A DNA stretch of 64,000 nucleotides from Cycloclasticus sp. 46_120_T64 (GTDB lineage: Bacteria > Pseudomonadota > Gammaproteobacteria > Methylococcales > Cycloclasticaceae): positions 62,001 to 126,000 of the forward strand of contig MAAM01000009.1 in assembly GCA_002162695.1 (NCBI GenBank), written 5' to 3'. Below the pieces are notes generated by a model, which saw only the letters and a program-made list of their open reading frames with translations, was not told where the DNA came from and made no database searches. The translations under genes were made by a program, and so were the position numbers. This document shows, piece by piece, positions 17,243 through 27,488 of this stretch (position 1 is the stretch's first letter; each line of letters begins with the position of its first letter).

Positions 17243-17851
17243 TTATCTCCTCGTGCTAACGTGGGTGCCGAGTACTTGTAAGTACGCAACTAAGGCATCT
17301 AACTCAGTTTTTCCTTCAATAGCAGCGGCTGCACCCGCGATATCTTCATCGGTATAAGGGGTGTTTAATTTACGTAATACACGCATTCTTTTGGCGGCAA
17401 CGCTGCTGTCTAAAAGGTTGTCTTTTAACCAAGGGTAACCCGGCATGTTTGATTCAGGCACCACCAACCTAGGGTTGGTGAGGTGTAATTTATGCCAGTT
17501 ATCACTATAACGCCCACCTACACGGTGTAGGTCAGGGCCAGTTCTTTTCGAACCCCATTGGAATGGACGATCATAAACAAACTCGCCAGCCAATGAGTAG
17601 TGACCGTAACGTTCGGTTTCTGCGCGGAACGGACGAATCATTTGAGAATGGCAACCATAACAGCCTTCTTTGATGTATACGCTACGCCCAGCTAGCTGCA
17701 GAGAGTTATAAGGTGTTAGCCCAGCCACCGGTTCGGTGGTTTGTTTTAAAAAGAATAATGGGACGATTTCAATCAGGCCGCCAACAGAAATGACGAGGAT
17801 GATTAATGCGATCATTAATCCAATATTAGTTTCTACTTTTTCGTGACTCAT
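17243..17851 (-). CDS. ccoO: Cytochrome cbb3 oxidase subunit II (monohaem cytochrome c)
   Basis: 202 residues. One N-terminal membrane anchor (about 10-32) is followed by a cytochrome c domain with the haem motif [12 protein letters not shown] and an axial Met candidate in [10 protein letters not shown]. It accepts electrons from CcoP and passes them to CcoN. It lies 15 bases after ccoN in the same operon. Confidence 0.97.
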   Translation of the reverse strand: MSHEKVETNIGLMIALIILVISVGGLIEIVPLFFLKQTTEPVAGLTPYNSLQLAGRSVYIKEGCYGCHSQMIRPFRAETERYGHYSLAGEFVYDRPFQWGSKRTGPDLHRVGGRYSDNWHKLHLTNPRLVVPESNMPGYPWLKDNLLDSSVAAKRMRVLRKLNTPYTDEDIAGAAAAIEGKTELDALVAYLQVLGTHVSTRR

Positions 17852-17866
17852 TGTCTGATGCTCCGA

Positions 17867-19279
17867 CTAAACAGTTTGGGGTACGAGTACGCCAACAGGT
17901 TTTGAATTTTTGGTGGTTTTGAAGACGTTGTACGCCATGATAAACATGCCGCTAAGGAACATCATGCCACCGATTAAACGGATTAAATAAAATGGTTTCA
18001 TCCGTAATAGAGATTCAACGAAGCTATAAGTTAGAGTGCCATCGTCGTTGATCGCGCCCCACATTAGACCCTGCATCACACCGGCAATCCACAAGGAGGT
18101 GACGTATAACACGATACCCGCGGTGGCCATCCAGAAATGTATTTCTATTAACTTGATGCTATACATGTCTTGCTGACCAAATAACTTAGGGATCAAATAA
18201 TACAACGAACCAATGGTAATCATCGCCACCCAGCCTAACGCACCTGAGTGTACATGGCCGATAGTCCATTCGGTGTAATGTGATAAAGCATTAACCGATT
18301 TAATCGCCATCATTGGGCCCTCGAATGTTGACATGCCGTAGAACGATAGCGAGATGATTAGGAATTTAAGAATGGGATCTGTTCTTAGTTTCTGCCAAGC
18401 GCCAGATAAGGTCATGATACCGTTGATCATGCCGCCCCAAGAGGGTGCTAATAAAATCATTGAGAATGCCATACCGACAGACTGAACCCAATCAGGCAAC
18501 GCGGTGTAATGCAAATGATGAGGGCCAGCCCACATGTAAATCGAGATGATGGCCCAAAAATGCACAATAGATAAACGGTATGAATAAACAGGGCGCCCCG
18601 CTTGTTTAGGGATGAAGTAATACATCATGCCAAGGAAGCCGGCGGTTAAGAAAAAGCCAACCGCATTATGCCCGTACCACCACTGAACCATTGCATCTGT
18701 CGCGCCGGCATAGATAGGGTAAGACTCGGTGAGGCTAACTGGGATGACCAGTGAGCGCACAATATGTAATATCGCCACGGTAATAATGAACGCACCAAAA
18801 AACCAGTTAGCAACATAAATATGTTTTGTTTTACGTTTTAGAATCGTGCCAAAGAATACAATGGCATAAGAAATCCAGACGATGGCAAGCAAAATATCGA
18901 TAGGCCAGATCAGTTCGGCGTATTCGCTGCCTTGAGTGAAACCAAAAGGTAGGGTGGCTGCCGCTAACACGATAACCAAAGTCCAGCCCCAGAACACAAA
19001 ACTAGCTAAGCCGGTGGCAAATAAACGAGTTTGACAGGTTCTTTGGACTACGTAAAAGGAGGTCGCCATCAAGCCTGAACCACCAAAGGCAAAAATAACT
19101 GCATTGGTGTGTAATGGGCGTAAACGGCTATAGGTTAACCAGGGAATATCGAAATTTAACGCGGGCCAAACGAGCTGTGCAGCGATGATGACTCCGACAA
19201 GCATACCGACGATGCCCCAGGCTACCGTCATGATAGAAAATTGTCGAACAACGGTATCGTTGTAGATTGTCGTACTCAT
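17867..19279 (-). CDS. ccoN: Cytochrome cbb3 oxidase catalytic subunit I
   Basis: 470 residues, about 12 membrane helices. Conserved histidine segments include [33 protein letters not shown] and the paired [16 protein letters not shown], which supply ligands for haem b, haem b3 and CuB. It is the proton-pumping oxygen-reducing subunit of the high-affinity oxidase used at low oxygen. It is the first gene of the minus-strand operon. An FNR-like box lies about 110 bases upstream of its start. Confidence 0.97.
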   Translation of the reverse strand: MSTTIYNDTVVRQFSIMTVAWGIVGMLVGVIIAAQLVWPALNFDIPWLTYSRLRPLHTNAVIFAFGGSGLMATSFYVVQRTCQTRLFATGLASFVFWGWTLVIVLAAATLPFGFTQGSEYAELIWPIDILLAIVWISYAIVFFGTILKRKTKHIYVANWFFGAFIITVAILHIVRSLVIPVSLTESYPIYAGATDAMVQWWYGHNAVGFFLTAGFLGMMYYFIPKQAGRPVYSYRLSIVHFWAIISIYMWAGPHHLHYTALPDWVQSVGMAFSMILLAPSWGGMINGIMTLSGAWQKLRTDPILKFLIISLSFYGMSTFEGPMMAIKSVNALSHYTEWTIGHVHSGALGWVAMITIGSLYYLIPKLFGQQDMYSIKLIEIHFWMATAGIVLYVTSLWIAGVMQGLMWGAINDDGTLTYSFVESLLRMKPFYLIRLIGGMMFLSGMFIMAYNVFKTTKNSKPVGVLVPQTV

Positions 19280-19313
19280 GCGTTAATCTCTATATTTGAA
19301 AAAGTTGCGACGT

Positions 19314-19397
19314 ATTATACGGGCTGCTAGGAGATTTTCCTAGGGAGGGGGTGGCGGAAAAGAAGGTGTTATTTGCTGTACTCTTGATTTACATCAT
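19314..19397 (-). promoter_or_regulatory. FNR/Anr-box promoter of the ccoNOQP operon
   Basis: TTGATTTACATCAT at 19384-19397 matches the FNR consensus TTGAT-N4-ATCAA in nine of ten bases. A perfect TATAAT -10 box lies on the minus strand at 19319-19314. With that -10 the box is centred near -83, a class I activator position. No good -35 is visible, as expected for an activated promoter. The regulator gene is the next one upstream. Confidence 0.65.
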
Positions 19398-19458
19398 TTT
19401 TTTTGATCGATTTGACCTTACGATTGTTAGAATTCGAAGGGAAGGCAGCTCTATGGGT

Positions 19459-20178
19459 TTACGGAGCGATTAGGATTTCCTTCAATTGATCCATCTGCTT
19501 AATTTGAATACGTCGTTTATTGACGATGGAGATTAGTTTTTCACGTTCCAGTTTATGGATTTCTCGGCTAATGGTTTCAGCCGAAAGGTTAAGTAGGTTA
19601 CCTAGCTCGCCGCGAGATAAATATAGCTCGAACTCAGTCGCCAAATACCCGCGATGGCGATAACGGTCTGAGAGGTCGAGTAAAAATGAAATAATGCGTT
19701 TTCGTGCGCTCACTTTTGCAACGGATCGAGCGTAACGACCGTGGTTGATGGCTCTACCCGCGTGTTTGAGTAATTGCTGGCTGACCCCGGGGATATTCTC
19801 TTGCACTTCCGAGAGGTTTATTTCGCACACATTACTGGTTTCAATTGCGTGAATGGTGCATTGGTATTCACCTGTGGCGATACCATCAAAACCAATGATT
19901 TCCCCAGGGAGGTAAATACCTATTACGTCTTCACTGGCTTCTTGGTTGAGGCTGGTGATTTTTACCGAGCCGGATTTAACGGCGTATAGCGATTTAAAAC
20001 TAGTCCCCTGACGATAAAGGGTCTCGCCTTTCTGCAATAATTTGGTGTGGCTGACCGATTGATCTAACTTATCGATGTCGTTAGCGCTTAAGCCATACGG
20101 CATACAGAGTTCGCCTAGGCTACAGTTTTTACAAGAAAGGGATAGCTCACGGAGGAGCGCTTTAGAGGGTGCTGACAT
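19459..20178 (-). CDS. anr: FNR/Anr-family oxygen-sensing transcription regulator
   Basis: 239 residues from the ATG at 20178; a TTG at 20205 in frame is a less likely start. Cysteines C16, C19, C25 (CKNCSLGELC) and C118 match the four 4Fe-4S ligands of FNR, so the protein should lose DNA binding when oxygen destroys the cluster. A cyclic-nucleotide-like domain is followed by a helix-turn-helix whose recognition helix reads SAETISREIHK, with the Glu, Ser and Arg that read the TTGAT half-site. It probably activates ccoNOQP through the box at 19384 and perhaps ccoI. Whether the name should be fnr or anr is a matter of convention. Confidence 0.92.
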   Translation of the reverse strand: MSAPSKALLRELSLSCKNCSLGELCMPYGLSANDIDKLDQSVSHTKLLQKGETLYRQGTSFKSLYAVKSGSVKITSLNQEASEDVIGIYLPGEIIGFDGIATGEYQCTIHAIETSNVCEINLSEVQENIPGVSQQLLKHAGRAINHGRYARSVAKVSARKRIISFLLDLSDRYRHRGYLATEFELYLSRGELGNLLNLSAETISREIHKLEREKLISIVNKRRIQIKQMDQLKEILIAP

Positions 20179-20220
20179 GTGAAATAATAAGGCTATCGTA
20201 ATCAATGCTTGATTTTACCT

Positions 20221-20226
20221 TATAAT
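20221..20226 (+). promoter_or_regulatory. Putative -10 box upstream of ccoI
   Basis: A perfect TATAAT followed by GTGCGCGC lies 42 bases before the ccoI start codon. No good -35 is present at 16-18 bases, which may mean an activator is required. Confidence 0.4.
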
Positions 20227-20267
20227 GTGCGCGCTTAAGTTTCTTAGATCTAAATATTGTTAATCCA

Positions 20268-22676
20268 TTGAATAATAGTACTGTTTGTTACCACTGCGGC
20301 GAAGCTGTGCCTCGTGCGCAAAACTGGGGTATTCACTTTGATGGTGAATGGCGTGCGATGTGCTGCCCGGGGTGTGCCTCGGTGGCGGAGGCTATTATTG
20401 ATAATGGTTTGGCTGATTTTTATCAGAAACGTACCGCGTTCAGTGAATCGGCTACGCTGATTCCTGAGCCGCTGAGCCATTATGACTCCCCCGCTGCGGA
20501 CGGCATGGGTGGTGAAATAAATGAGGTATCGCTGATCATCGAGGGCATTAGCTGTTCTGCGTGTATTTGGTTGTTAGAGCGACACGTTCGGCAGCTGAAC
20601 GGGGTGGCTAGTTTTAAGATCAATTATGCAACACGGCGAGCGCAATTGGAGTTTTGTCTGGACTCGATCTTATTGAGTGAGGTGTTAACGGCGATTCGTG
20701 CGATTGGTTACCGGGCGCTGCCATATGATGCGAATAAACAATTTCTCGTTTTGCAAGCGGAGCGAAAGGATTTTATTGGCCGGATCGGTGTTGCGCTGTT
20801 GTTCAGTATGCAAGTAATGATGATTACCCTCGGTGTTTATATGGCGGGTATTGATACCATTGAAACGCAGATGTTGTCGTTTTTGCGCTGGATTAGTGCC
20901 TTCTTAAGTTTGCCGGTGATCTTGTATTCGGCGAAGCCTTTTTTGGTGGCGGCTTATCGCGATATGAAAAACGCTATGCCGGGGATGGATGTGCCGGTGG
21001 CGCTAGGGATCAGCCTAGGTTTCATCGCCAGTGTGTGGAATACCTGGCTGCTGGCCGGTGATACTTATTATGAATCGGTTTGCATGTTTATTTTATTCTT
21101 GCTGCTGGCGCGGTATGTCGAATTTTTGACACGTTGGTATGCGGTAAGTTCGAGTGAACGTCTGACTCAAGCGATACCGGTGGTGGCGAAGAAACTTCTG
21201 AGCGATGGCTCGCTAGAAAGTGTGGCGGCGAAAACACTGCAGCTTGGCGATGAGATTCAGATCAATCCGGGCGATGTTATTCCTGCAGATTCGCTGATCG
21301 TGTCGGGCACCTCGCAGGTGGATGAATCGATCTTAACCGGTGAGAACGAACCTATTAATAAATCGGTCGGCGATACCGTACTGGGTGGGAGTCATAACCT
21401 ACAGCACAGCTTAGTGGCGAAGGTGTCTTGTGTGGGAAAGGCTAGCACCTTGTCGACGATTAGCCGCTTAATCGACCGCGCGCACAGTGAAAAACCGAAT
21501 TGGGTCGAATTGGCGGATCGTTACGCCAGCGTCTTTGTCAGTATGGTGGTGTTATTAACGGTGGGTACCGCTTGGTATGGTTTTTCGCAGGGTGCGGAAG
21601 ACTGGTTTTCTACCGCCCTGTCGGTGTTAGTGGTGACTTGCCCGTGTGCGTTATCTTTGGCGACCCCGACCGCGTATACCGCAGCGATGAGCGCCTTGTT
21701 TAATAAGGGTATCATTATTACCAAGGGCCAGGCGCTGGATAAATTGGCGAGTATTAAACACGTCATCTTCGATAAAACCGGCACCCTCACCCAAGGTGTT
21801 ATGCGGATTACTCATTACCAGCAATTGGCGCAGCTTGAGTATCAAGAGTGCTTGGATTTAGCCATCAGTTTAGAGGCTTTTTCCGAGCACCCGATTGCGC
21901 GTGCTTTTAAGCGAGAGCGGCAAGACAAGGTTTATCAGCCGCAACAAGTCAAACATGTCAATGGTGCAGGTTTGATGGCTAATATTAATCAGCAGGATTA
22001 TTACCTGGGGTCTTGGGTTTATATAGCGGGGGTGCTAGCGCTTGAGGAAGAACCGGTGCAGATGAGTGGTTCCTTGGTTTATTTGGCGACTGCAAAGCAA
22101 TTGCTAGCGGTGTTCGAGATCGAGGATGATATTCGCCAAGGTGCGGTGTCGACGGTTACTTGGTTGCAGCAACAAGGTAAGGTGCTGCATTTGGTGAGTG
22201 GGGATCGCGCCACGCCGGTCGACTGGTTGGCCGCTAAGCTTGGGATTGAGCGGGTTAAGTCGAATGCTTCGCCGGTCGATAAATTAAATGAAATAGAGTG
22301 TTTGCAGCAGCGAGGTGACCCCGCGGTGATGATTGGTGACGGGGTGAATGATGCACCGATTATGGCGAAGGCCGATGTCTCCATTTCGGTATCGGGGGCG
22401 AGTCAACTGGCGCGTTCTTCGTCCGATATATTATTGATGGGTGATGATATGAGTGCGCTGCGAGATGTTTTTGCATTATCGAGTCAAACCCGACGAGTGA
22501 TCAAACAAAATATGTGCTGGGCGCTGGTTTATAATATTGGTGCCTTGCCGTTAGCGATGGCTGGGCAGGTGGAGCCTTGGCAGGCGGCGTTGGGCATGTC
22601 CGTGAGTTCCTTGGTGGTGGTGTTGAACTCTTTTCGTTTGCGTATGCTGCGTCCAGCTGGGCAAGAGAACGATTAA
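20268..22676 (+). CDS. ccoI: CcoI/FixI-type copper-translocating P-type ATPase
   Basis: 802 residues. A Cys-rich N-terminal metal-binding domain (CYHCGEAVP, then MCCPGCASV) precedes a heavy-metal-associated domain with CSACIW. Eight membrane helices carry the CPC metal site (VTCPCALSLATP). The DKTGTLT phosphorylation motif, SEHPIA and GDGVNDAP are all intact. It exports copper to the periplasm for insertion into CcoN rather than for detoxification. The start is TTG at 20268; no in-frame ATG lies upstream. ccoS follows after 13 bases. It is divergent from the anr gene. Confidence 0.94.
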   Translation: MNNSTVCYHCGEAVPRAQNWGIHFDGEWRAMCCPGCASVAEAIIDNGLADFYQKRTAFSESATLIPEPLSHYDSPAADGMGGEINEVSLIIEGISCSACIWLLERHVRQLNGVASFKINYATRRAQLEFCLDSILLSEVLTAIRAIGYRALPYDANKQFLVLQAERKDFIGRIGVALLFSMQVMMITLGVYMAGIDTIETQMLSFLRWISAFLSLPVILYSAKPFLVAAYRDMKNAMPGMDVPVALGISLGFIASVWNTWLLAGDTYYESVCMFILFLLLARYVEFLTRWYAVSSSERLTQAIPVVAKKLLSDGSLESVAAKTLQLGDEIQINPGDVIPADSLIVSGTSQVDESILTGENEPINKSVGDTVLGGSHNLQHSLVAKVSCVGKASTLSTISRLIDRAHSEKPNWVELADRYASVFVSMVVLLTVGTAWYGFSQGAEDWFSTALSVLVVTCPCALSLATPTAYTAAMSALFNKGIIITKGQALDKLASIKHVIFDKTGTLTQGVMRITHYQQLAQLEYQECLDLAISLEAFSEHPIARAFKRERQDKVYQPQQVKHVNGAGLMANINQQDYYLGSWVYIAGVLALEEEPVQMSGSLVYLATAKQLLAVFEIEDDIRQGAVSTVTWLQQQGKVLHLVSGDRATPVDWLAAKLGIERVKSNASPVDKLNEIECLQQRGDPAVMIGDGVNDAPIMAKADVSISVSGASQLARSSSDILLMGDDMSALRDVFALSSQTRRVIKQNMCWALVYNIGALPLAMAGQVEPWQAALGMSVSSLVVVLNSFRLRMLRPAGQEND

Positions 22677-22689
22677 ATAAGGTGGCTCG

Positions 22690-22911
22690 ATGGATAGTTT
22701 ATATTTTTTAATACCGGTGTCGATACTGTTAATTATCGTGGTGACGGTGATTTTTCTGTGGGCGGTTAGGTCAGGGCAATTTGATGATTTAGACGGCCCA
22801 GCGCACAGTATTTTGCACGAAGAAGAACGTTTAGCGGATACGGCTGAGGAGGCTGTGGATCAAACGGGCGACAAGCTCAGTGGTGCAGATGATGAGCCGC
22901 CGCAGGGCTGA
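22690..22911 (+). CDS. ccoS: CcoS, cbb3 oxidase maturation protein
   Basis: 73 residues. One N-terminal membrane helix (about 4-27) is followed by the diagnostic AVRSGQFDDLDGPAHSIL segment and a charged tail. CcoS is needed for cofactor insertion into CcoN. It is co-transcribed with ccoI. Its 3' end overlaps the convergent TauE/SafE-like gene by 35 bases. Confidence 0.94.
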   Translation: MDSLYFLIPVSILLIIVVTVIFLWAVRSGQFDDLDGPAHSILHEEERLADTAEEAVDQTGDKLSGADDEPPQG

Positions 22912-23563
22912 GTAAATTAACCAGCGCGAAGAGGATGATAATGCCGCCGGCAATGCGCCGAACCGTGGTTGAGCGTTTTAGTCTCATCAGTTTTTCTGAG
23001 GCCAGACCCATGGTTAATAACATCGGTAGGGTGCCTAGGCCGAAACATAGCATGATCAATGCGCCGTTGATAGCTTGTGCGCTGGCTAAACTCCAAGCGA
23101 GGGCAGAATACACCAAACCGCAAGGCAGCCAGCCCCAGACTAAACCCAAGTAAAACGCGCTACGTCGGTTACGGATAGGCAGTAGCTTTCGACTCAACGG
23201 CGATATATGTTTCCAGATGTGTTGCCCCGCGTGTTCTAGTTGGTGCAGGAAATTTAGCCAGCCGAGTAAATGAAAGCCAAATGCGAGCATAAAGAGCGAG
23301 GTGAGGATGCGGGATACGAGGGTGATTGAATCCGTATCAATCGGGCTCAAGGCTAATTGGCCAATGAGGCCCGCTAATAGCCCAATGAAGCTGTAACTGA
23401 GGATCCTTCCGGCGTTATATGCGAGGCTGTTATTGATGTTTTGCGGTTTAGAACCGCTCTGCTGGCTTAGAATGCCAACGATTCCGCCGCACATGGCGGC
23501 GCAATGGCTGGAGCCTAAAAAACCAATGCTAAAGGCGACAATAAACGTGCTGTCAAGCGGCAT
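22877..23563 (-). CDS. Sulfite exporter TauE/SafE-like (UreH/DsbD-2 type) membrane protein
   Basis: 228 residues, about six membrane helices. The N-terminal GFLGSSHCAAMCGGIVG, with a CAAMC motif in a helix, and a later LPCGLVY are typical of the family that commonly follows ccoS. The tail ends HHLHH. Family members are usually named sulfite exporters, but next to cbb3 maturation genes a role in copper or thiol-linked transport is more plausible. That is an inference. It converges on ccoS with a 35-base overlap. Confidence 0.82.
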   Translation of the reverse strand: MPLDSTFIVAFSIGFLGSSHCAAMCGGIVGILSQQSGSKPQNINNSLAYNAGRILSYSFIGLLAGLIGQLALSPIDTDSITLVSRILTSLFMLAFGFHLLGWLNFLHQLEHAGQHIWKHISPLSRKLLPIRNRRSAFYLGLVWGWLPCGLVYSALAWSLASAQAINGALIMLCFGLGTLPMLLTMGLASEKLMRLKRSTTVRRIAGGIIILFALVNLLSPAAAHHLHH

Positions 23564-23587
23564 AAGAGTCGGGCTAGGTAGGGTGTA

Positions 23588-24136
23588 TTACATCATGCCC
23601 AGTTGAAGTTTGGCCGCTTCAGTCATCATGGTTTGGTTCCATGGCGGATCTAACACCACTTCAACTTCAACGGTTTCGACCCCTTCCATATGCTTGATGC
23701 CAGATTCTATATCGCCTTGAATGACCGGGCCCATGCCGCAGCCGGGGGCCGTCAGGGTCATTTTAACGTGTACATGGTTCAAACCATCGGTGAGTGCGCG
23801 CACGGTACAGTCGTAAATCAATCCTAGGTCAACCACATTAACCGGTATTTCAGGGTCATAAACCGTGCGCATGAAATCCCAGCAGGCTTTGCGAATAGAT
23901 TCGGGGTCGGTACCGGTGTCATAGGCGTGTATGACCTTAACTTCTTTACCCAAAGCGTCGGCGTCTATGGCGCTAATTCTCGCGAGCATTCCGGTCTCGG
24001 TGGATACGGTATAGGAGCCGCCTAAGGATTGCATGATGGTGACAACATCACCTTGTTTTAAGGTGTTGTGGATTCCATCGGGGATAACGATGACATTTAC
24101 GTCGCGGGTTAGCGCGGTGCTTTCTTGCTCGGCCAT
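23588..24136 (-). CDS. sufT: SufT-type (DUF59/MIP18) iron-sulfur assembly factor
   Basis: 182 residues. The first about 85 residues are a beta-rich extension. The C-terminal half is a MIP18/DUF59 domain with DPEIPVNVVDLGLIY, a conserved Cys in LTAPGCGMGPVI, and VVLDPPWNQTMM near the end. SufT helps mature Fe-S proteins, especially when iron is scarce. No other suf genes are nearby. It lies 25 bases upstream of the TauE-like gene on the same strand and may share its transcript. Confidence 0.88.
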   Translation of the reverse strand: MAEQESTALTRDVNVIVIPDGIHNTLKQGDVVTIMQSLGGSYTVSTETGMLARISAIDADALGKEVKVIHAYDTGTDPESIRKACWDFMRTVYDPEIPVNVVDLGLIYDCTVRALTDGLNHVHVKMTLTAPGCGMGPVIQGDIESGIKHMEGVETVEVEVVLDPPWNQTMMTEAAKLQLGMM

Positions 24137-24257
24137 GGGGGTTTAATTTGGGTTGGTTAATTTGGTGAATAATACCTTAATTTGCTGAAAAAAAACGCAG
24201 CATGTAGGATATTTGCCGCTAGTACGATGATTTTTAAACCACTAAAGGGATTTGTTC

Positions 24258-25589
24258 ATGTCCGCTGAGAAAGCAATTTGGCAACAAAAAATAGAACGGC
24301 TGTTATGGCGCGAGCAACGAGATACGGAAGCTAAACAGTCGTTTTTGCTAACGCTATTACGCCTTATCTATGTGTCGATCATCGACCTGATGGCGGGGCA
24401 GCTAAGTCTGCGCGCGATGAGTTTGGTGTACACAACTCTATTGTCGATAGTGCCGCTATTGGCGTTGAGCTTTTCGGTGTTAAAGGCGATGGGGGCGCAT
24501 AATGAAATTGAACCCTTCTTGTTTCAGTTTCTGGCCCCGTTAGGGCCGCAAGGTATTGATATTGGAGAGAACATCATCGGTTTTATCGAAAACATCAAGG
24601 TTGGGGTGTTGGGCTCGGTGGGGCTCGGTTTGCTGATTTACACGGTGTTGTCGTTGGTGCAGAAAATTGAAAATGCTTTCAATATGATTTGGCGGGTCGA
24701 TACGACGCGGGGCATTGGCGAACGCTTTAGTAATTACCTCAGTGTGATCTTAATTGGCCCCGTGATCATGGTGTCGGCTTTGGGGATGACAGCAACGGTG
24801 ATGAGTTCATCATTCGTAGAATATTTTTTAGCCATTGAGCCGTTTGGTAGCTTGATTGTTATGCTGACAAAACTATTGCCTTATTTGATGGTGATGGGGG
24901 TATTCACGTTTTTCTACATGTTTGTGCCGAATACCCGAGTGCGCTTTGGGGCGGCCGTTATTGCCGGCATTGTGTCTGGATTTTTATGGGAAACCTCGGG
25001 TGTTCTGTTTGCGACGTTTGTGGTGAATTCAACTAAATACACCGCTATTTATTCGAGCTTCGCGGTGGTGATTATGCTGTTGATTTGGTTGTATATCAGC
25101 TGGTTGATATTATTATTGGGTTCTAATTTAGCATTTTATTTGCAAAACCCATCGTCGATGCGGCTCGCTAGAGAAGGTGTTGAGATGAGTAGTCGAGTCA
25201 AGGAGCGCTTGGCTTTGCGTTTAATGCAAGTGATCGCGCAGAGGCATCGTGCGGCTAAGCCGGCACCTAATTTGGATGAGTTGGTGGCCGAGCTGGCGCT
25301 AGCGGAACCCTTGTTATGCCATATTATTGATAAGTTACTCAGTCAACAGCTCTTGGTGGAGACGAATGCCGAGCCGCTTGCCTACCTGCCTGCTCGTTCA
25401 TTAGATAGTTTGTTGCTGCTGGATATCGTCCGCGCGGTCAGAGAGGCTGAAGAGGTCTCTTCGTTAACGGCTGGCAGCATCGCTTTGCCCGATGATTGTT
25501 TGGCGATTGTCGATGCGATGGAGCTGGGAATGGCGTCTGCTCTGCAGGGGAAGACGCTTGCTGACTTGTTATCGCCTAATGCGGCTTAA
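24258..25589 (+). CDS. YihY/BrkB family inner-membrane protein
   Basis: 443 residues from the ATG at 24258, which has AAGGGA seven bases upstream; a TTG six bases earlier is less likely. The first about 290 residues hold six predicted membrane helices with the family features LRAMSLVYTTLLSIVPLLA, AFNMIWRV and YSSFAVVIMLLIWLYISW. The last about 140 residues are soluble and look like a winged-helix domain, a common extension in this family. Despite the old name (ribonuclease BN), the membrane family has no proven nuclease role and its substrate is unknown. Confidence 0.85.
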   Translation: MSAEKAIWQQKIERLLWREQRDTEAKQSFLLTLLRLIYVSIIDLMAGQLSLRAMSLVYTTLLSIVPLLALSFSVLKAMGAHNEIEPFLFQFLAPLGPQGIDIGENIIGFIENIKVGVLGSVGLGLLIYTVLSLVQKIENAFNMIWRVDTTRGIGERFSNYLSVILIGPVIMVSALGMTATVMSSSFVEYFLAIEPFGSLIVMLTKLLPYLMVMGVFTFFYMFVPNTRVRFGAAVIAGIVSGFLWETSGVLFATFVVNSTKYTAIYSSFAVVIMLLIWLYISWLILLLGSNLAFYLQNPSSMRLAREGVEMSSRVKERLALRLMQVIAQRHRAAKPAPNLDELVAELALAEPLLCHIIDKLLSQQLLVETNAEPLAYLPARSLDSLLLLDIVRAVREAEEVSSLTAGSIALPDDCLAIVDAMELGMASALQGKTLADLLSPNAA

Positions 25590-25666
25590 TAATTTGCAGA
25601 CCTTAGGCCTCAGATGCTTTAAAATTCAGCGCTTCAATTTAAGTATAAGCAGCCAGGTTTTAAGCG

Positions 25667-27346
25667 ATGAGTGATCCTACAGTAGAGTCAGCCCCGAGCA
25701 ATTTTATCCGTAATATTATTGATGCAGATATCGAGTCGGCTAAGCATCAGCAAGTTGTTACCCGTTTCCCGCCTGAGCCCAATGGTTATTTGCATATTGG
25801 ACACGCAAAATCTATTTGTTTGAATTTCGCTATCGCGCAGGATTACCCCGATGCGGTTTGTCATTTACGTTTTGACGATACCAATCCAGGCAAAGAAAAG
25901 TCTGAATACATCGAGGCGATTAAAGAAGACGTGCGCTGGTTGGGTTTCGATTGGGGTGATAGCTTGCACCACACCTCCGACTACTTCGAGCAGTTATATG
26001 CCTATGCGGTGCAATTGGTGAAACAAGACCAGGCGTATGTCGATAGCCTGTCTGCTGAAGATATTCGTTTATACCGTGGTAACTTAACCGAACCGGGTAA
26101 AGACAGCCCGTATAGAAATCGCTCGGTTGAAGAAAACCTAGAGTTATTAGAAAAAATGAAGACCGGTGAATTCGCCGAAGGCGAGCATTTATTGCGCGCA
26201 AAAATTGATATGGCTGCGCCGAATATCAATATGCGTGATCCGGCTATTTACCGAATCAAAAATATGTCGCACCCGATGACCGGCGATACTTGGCATATTT
26301 ACCCGATGTATGATTTTGCGCATTGTGTTTCTGACGCAATAGAAGGCATTACCCACTCCTTATGCACCTTGGAGTTTGAAGATCATCGGCCTTTATATGA
26401 CTGGTTTTTAGAGCAGTTACAAACACCGGCGCGCCCGCAACAAATTGAATTTTCCCGTTTGAACTTGGATTACACCATCATGAGCAAGCGTAAATTGCAT
26501 GAGTTGGTTGAAGGCGGTTTTGTTGATGGTTGGAGCGATCCGCGTTTGCCAACGCTCAGTGGTATGCGTCGTCGTGGTTATACACCGGCTGCCATTCGTG
26601 ATTTTTGTTCGCGCATTGGGGTCACAAAAAAAGACAATATCATCGAAATGAGCGTACTAGAAAACTCGTTGCGTGAAGACCTCAATACGACATCGAGCCG
26701 TGCGTTAGCCGTACTCGACCCGATTAAACTGATTATTGATAATTACCCCGATGATCAAGAAGAGATGCTAACAGGCGTTAACCACCCTAAAGATCCGGAA
26801 ATGGGCCATAGAGACGTACCGTTTTCCAAGGTGCTGTATATCGAGCGTAGTGATTATATGGCCGATGCACCGAAGAAGTTCTTCCGGCTGTCCGAAGGCC
26901 GTGAAGTCAGGTTGCGTTTTGCTTATTATGTCACCTGTACTCACGTGGTTAAAGATGAGCAGGGCGAGGTGCTTGAAGTACATTGCACTTATGACCCTGA
27001 GACACGTGGCGGAAAATCAGCCGATGGGCGTAAGATTAAAGGCACCATTCATTGGGTGTCGGCGCAACACGCGGTAACAGCGGAAGTAAGAATGTATGAT
27101 CGTTTATTTACGATTCCGGCGCCGGCCTCAGAAAAAGAGCGCGACTATAAAGAGTTTATTAACCCAGAATCTATTCAAGTATTGAAAGGTTGTCAGTTAG
27201 AGGCCTCTATGGCCGGTGCTGAAAAGCGTGCCTATCAATTTGAGCGGCAGGGTTATTTCTGCTTGGATAGTGTCGATTCTTCAGCTGATGCCTTGGTGTT
27301 TAATCGTATTGTGAGTTTGCGCGATTCTTGGGCTAAAAAGAAGTAG
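25667..27346 (+). CDS. glnS: Glutaminyl-tRNA synthetase
   Basis: 559 residues, as in E. coli (554). The class I motif is [15 protein letters not shown] and the KMSKS-type loop is MSKRKL. The anticodon-binding beta-barrels at the C-terminus are complete. It charges tRNA-Gln directly, so this lineage need not use the GatCAB route for glutamine. The ATG at 25667 is the natural start. After the stop a six-base stem hairpin (TCAGCC/GGCTGA) lacks a T tract. Confidence 0.97.
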   Translation: MSDPTVESAPSNFIRNIIDADIESAKHQQVVTRFPPEPNGYLHIGHAKSICLNFAIAQDYPDAVCHLRFDDTNPGKEKSEYIEAIKEDVRWLGFDWGDSLHHTSDYFEQLYAYAVQLVKQDQAYVDSLSAEDIRLYRGNLTEPGKDSPYRNRSVEENLELLEKMKTGEFAEGEHLLRAKIDMAAPNINMRDPAIYRIKNMSHPMTGDTWHIYPMYDFAHCVSDAIEGITHSLCTLEFEDHRPLYDWFLEQLQTPARPQQIEFSRLNLDYTIMSKRKLHELVEGGFVDGWSDPRLPTLSGMRRRGYTPAAIRDFCSRIGVTKKDNIIEMSVLENSLREDLNTTSSRALAVLDPIKLIIDNYPDDQEEMLTGVNHPKDPEMGHRDVPFSKVLYIERSDYMADAPKKFFRLSEGREVRLRFAYYVTCTHVVKDEQGEVLEVHCTYDPETRGGKSADGRKIKGTIHWVSAQHAVTAEVRMYDRLFTIPAPASEKERDYKEFINPESIQVLKGCQLEASMAGAEKRAYQFERQGYFCLDSVDSSADALVFNRIVSLRDSWAKKK

Positions 27347-27488
27347 CTGGTTTGATTTCAGCCTTAGTAGGGCTGATGTGGGGCTTGAATATGGTGTTGG
27401 TGAAGGTGTAGAAAGTTATTGGTTAACTAAGTGGATTTCTTTCGGGGCTATGCTATGTTGGGGTTTCTTATAAAAGAAGGATGAGCCA

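Noticed and set aside
20201-20213. ATCAA-TGC-TTGAT palindrome between anr and ccoI as an FNR box
   Set aside because: The half-sites are inside-out relative to TTGAT-N4-ATCAA and have the wrong spacing.
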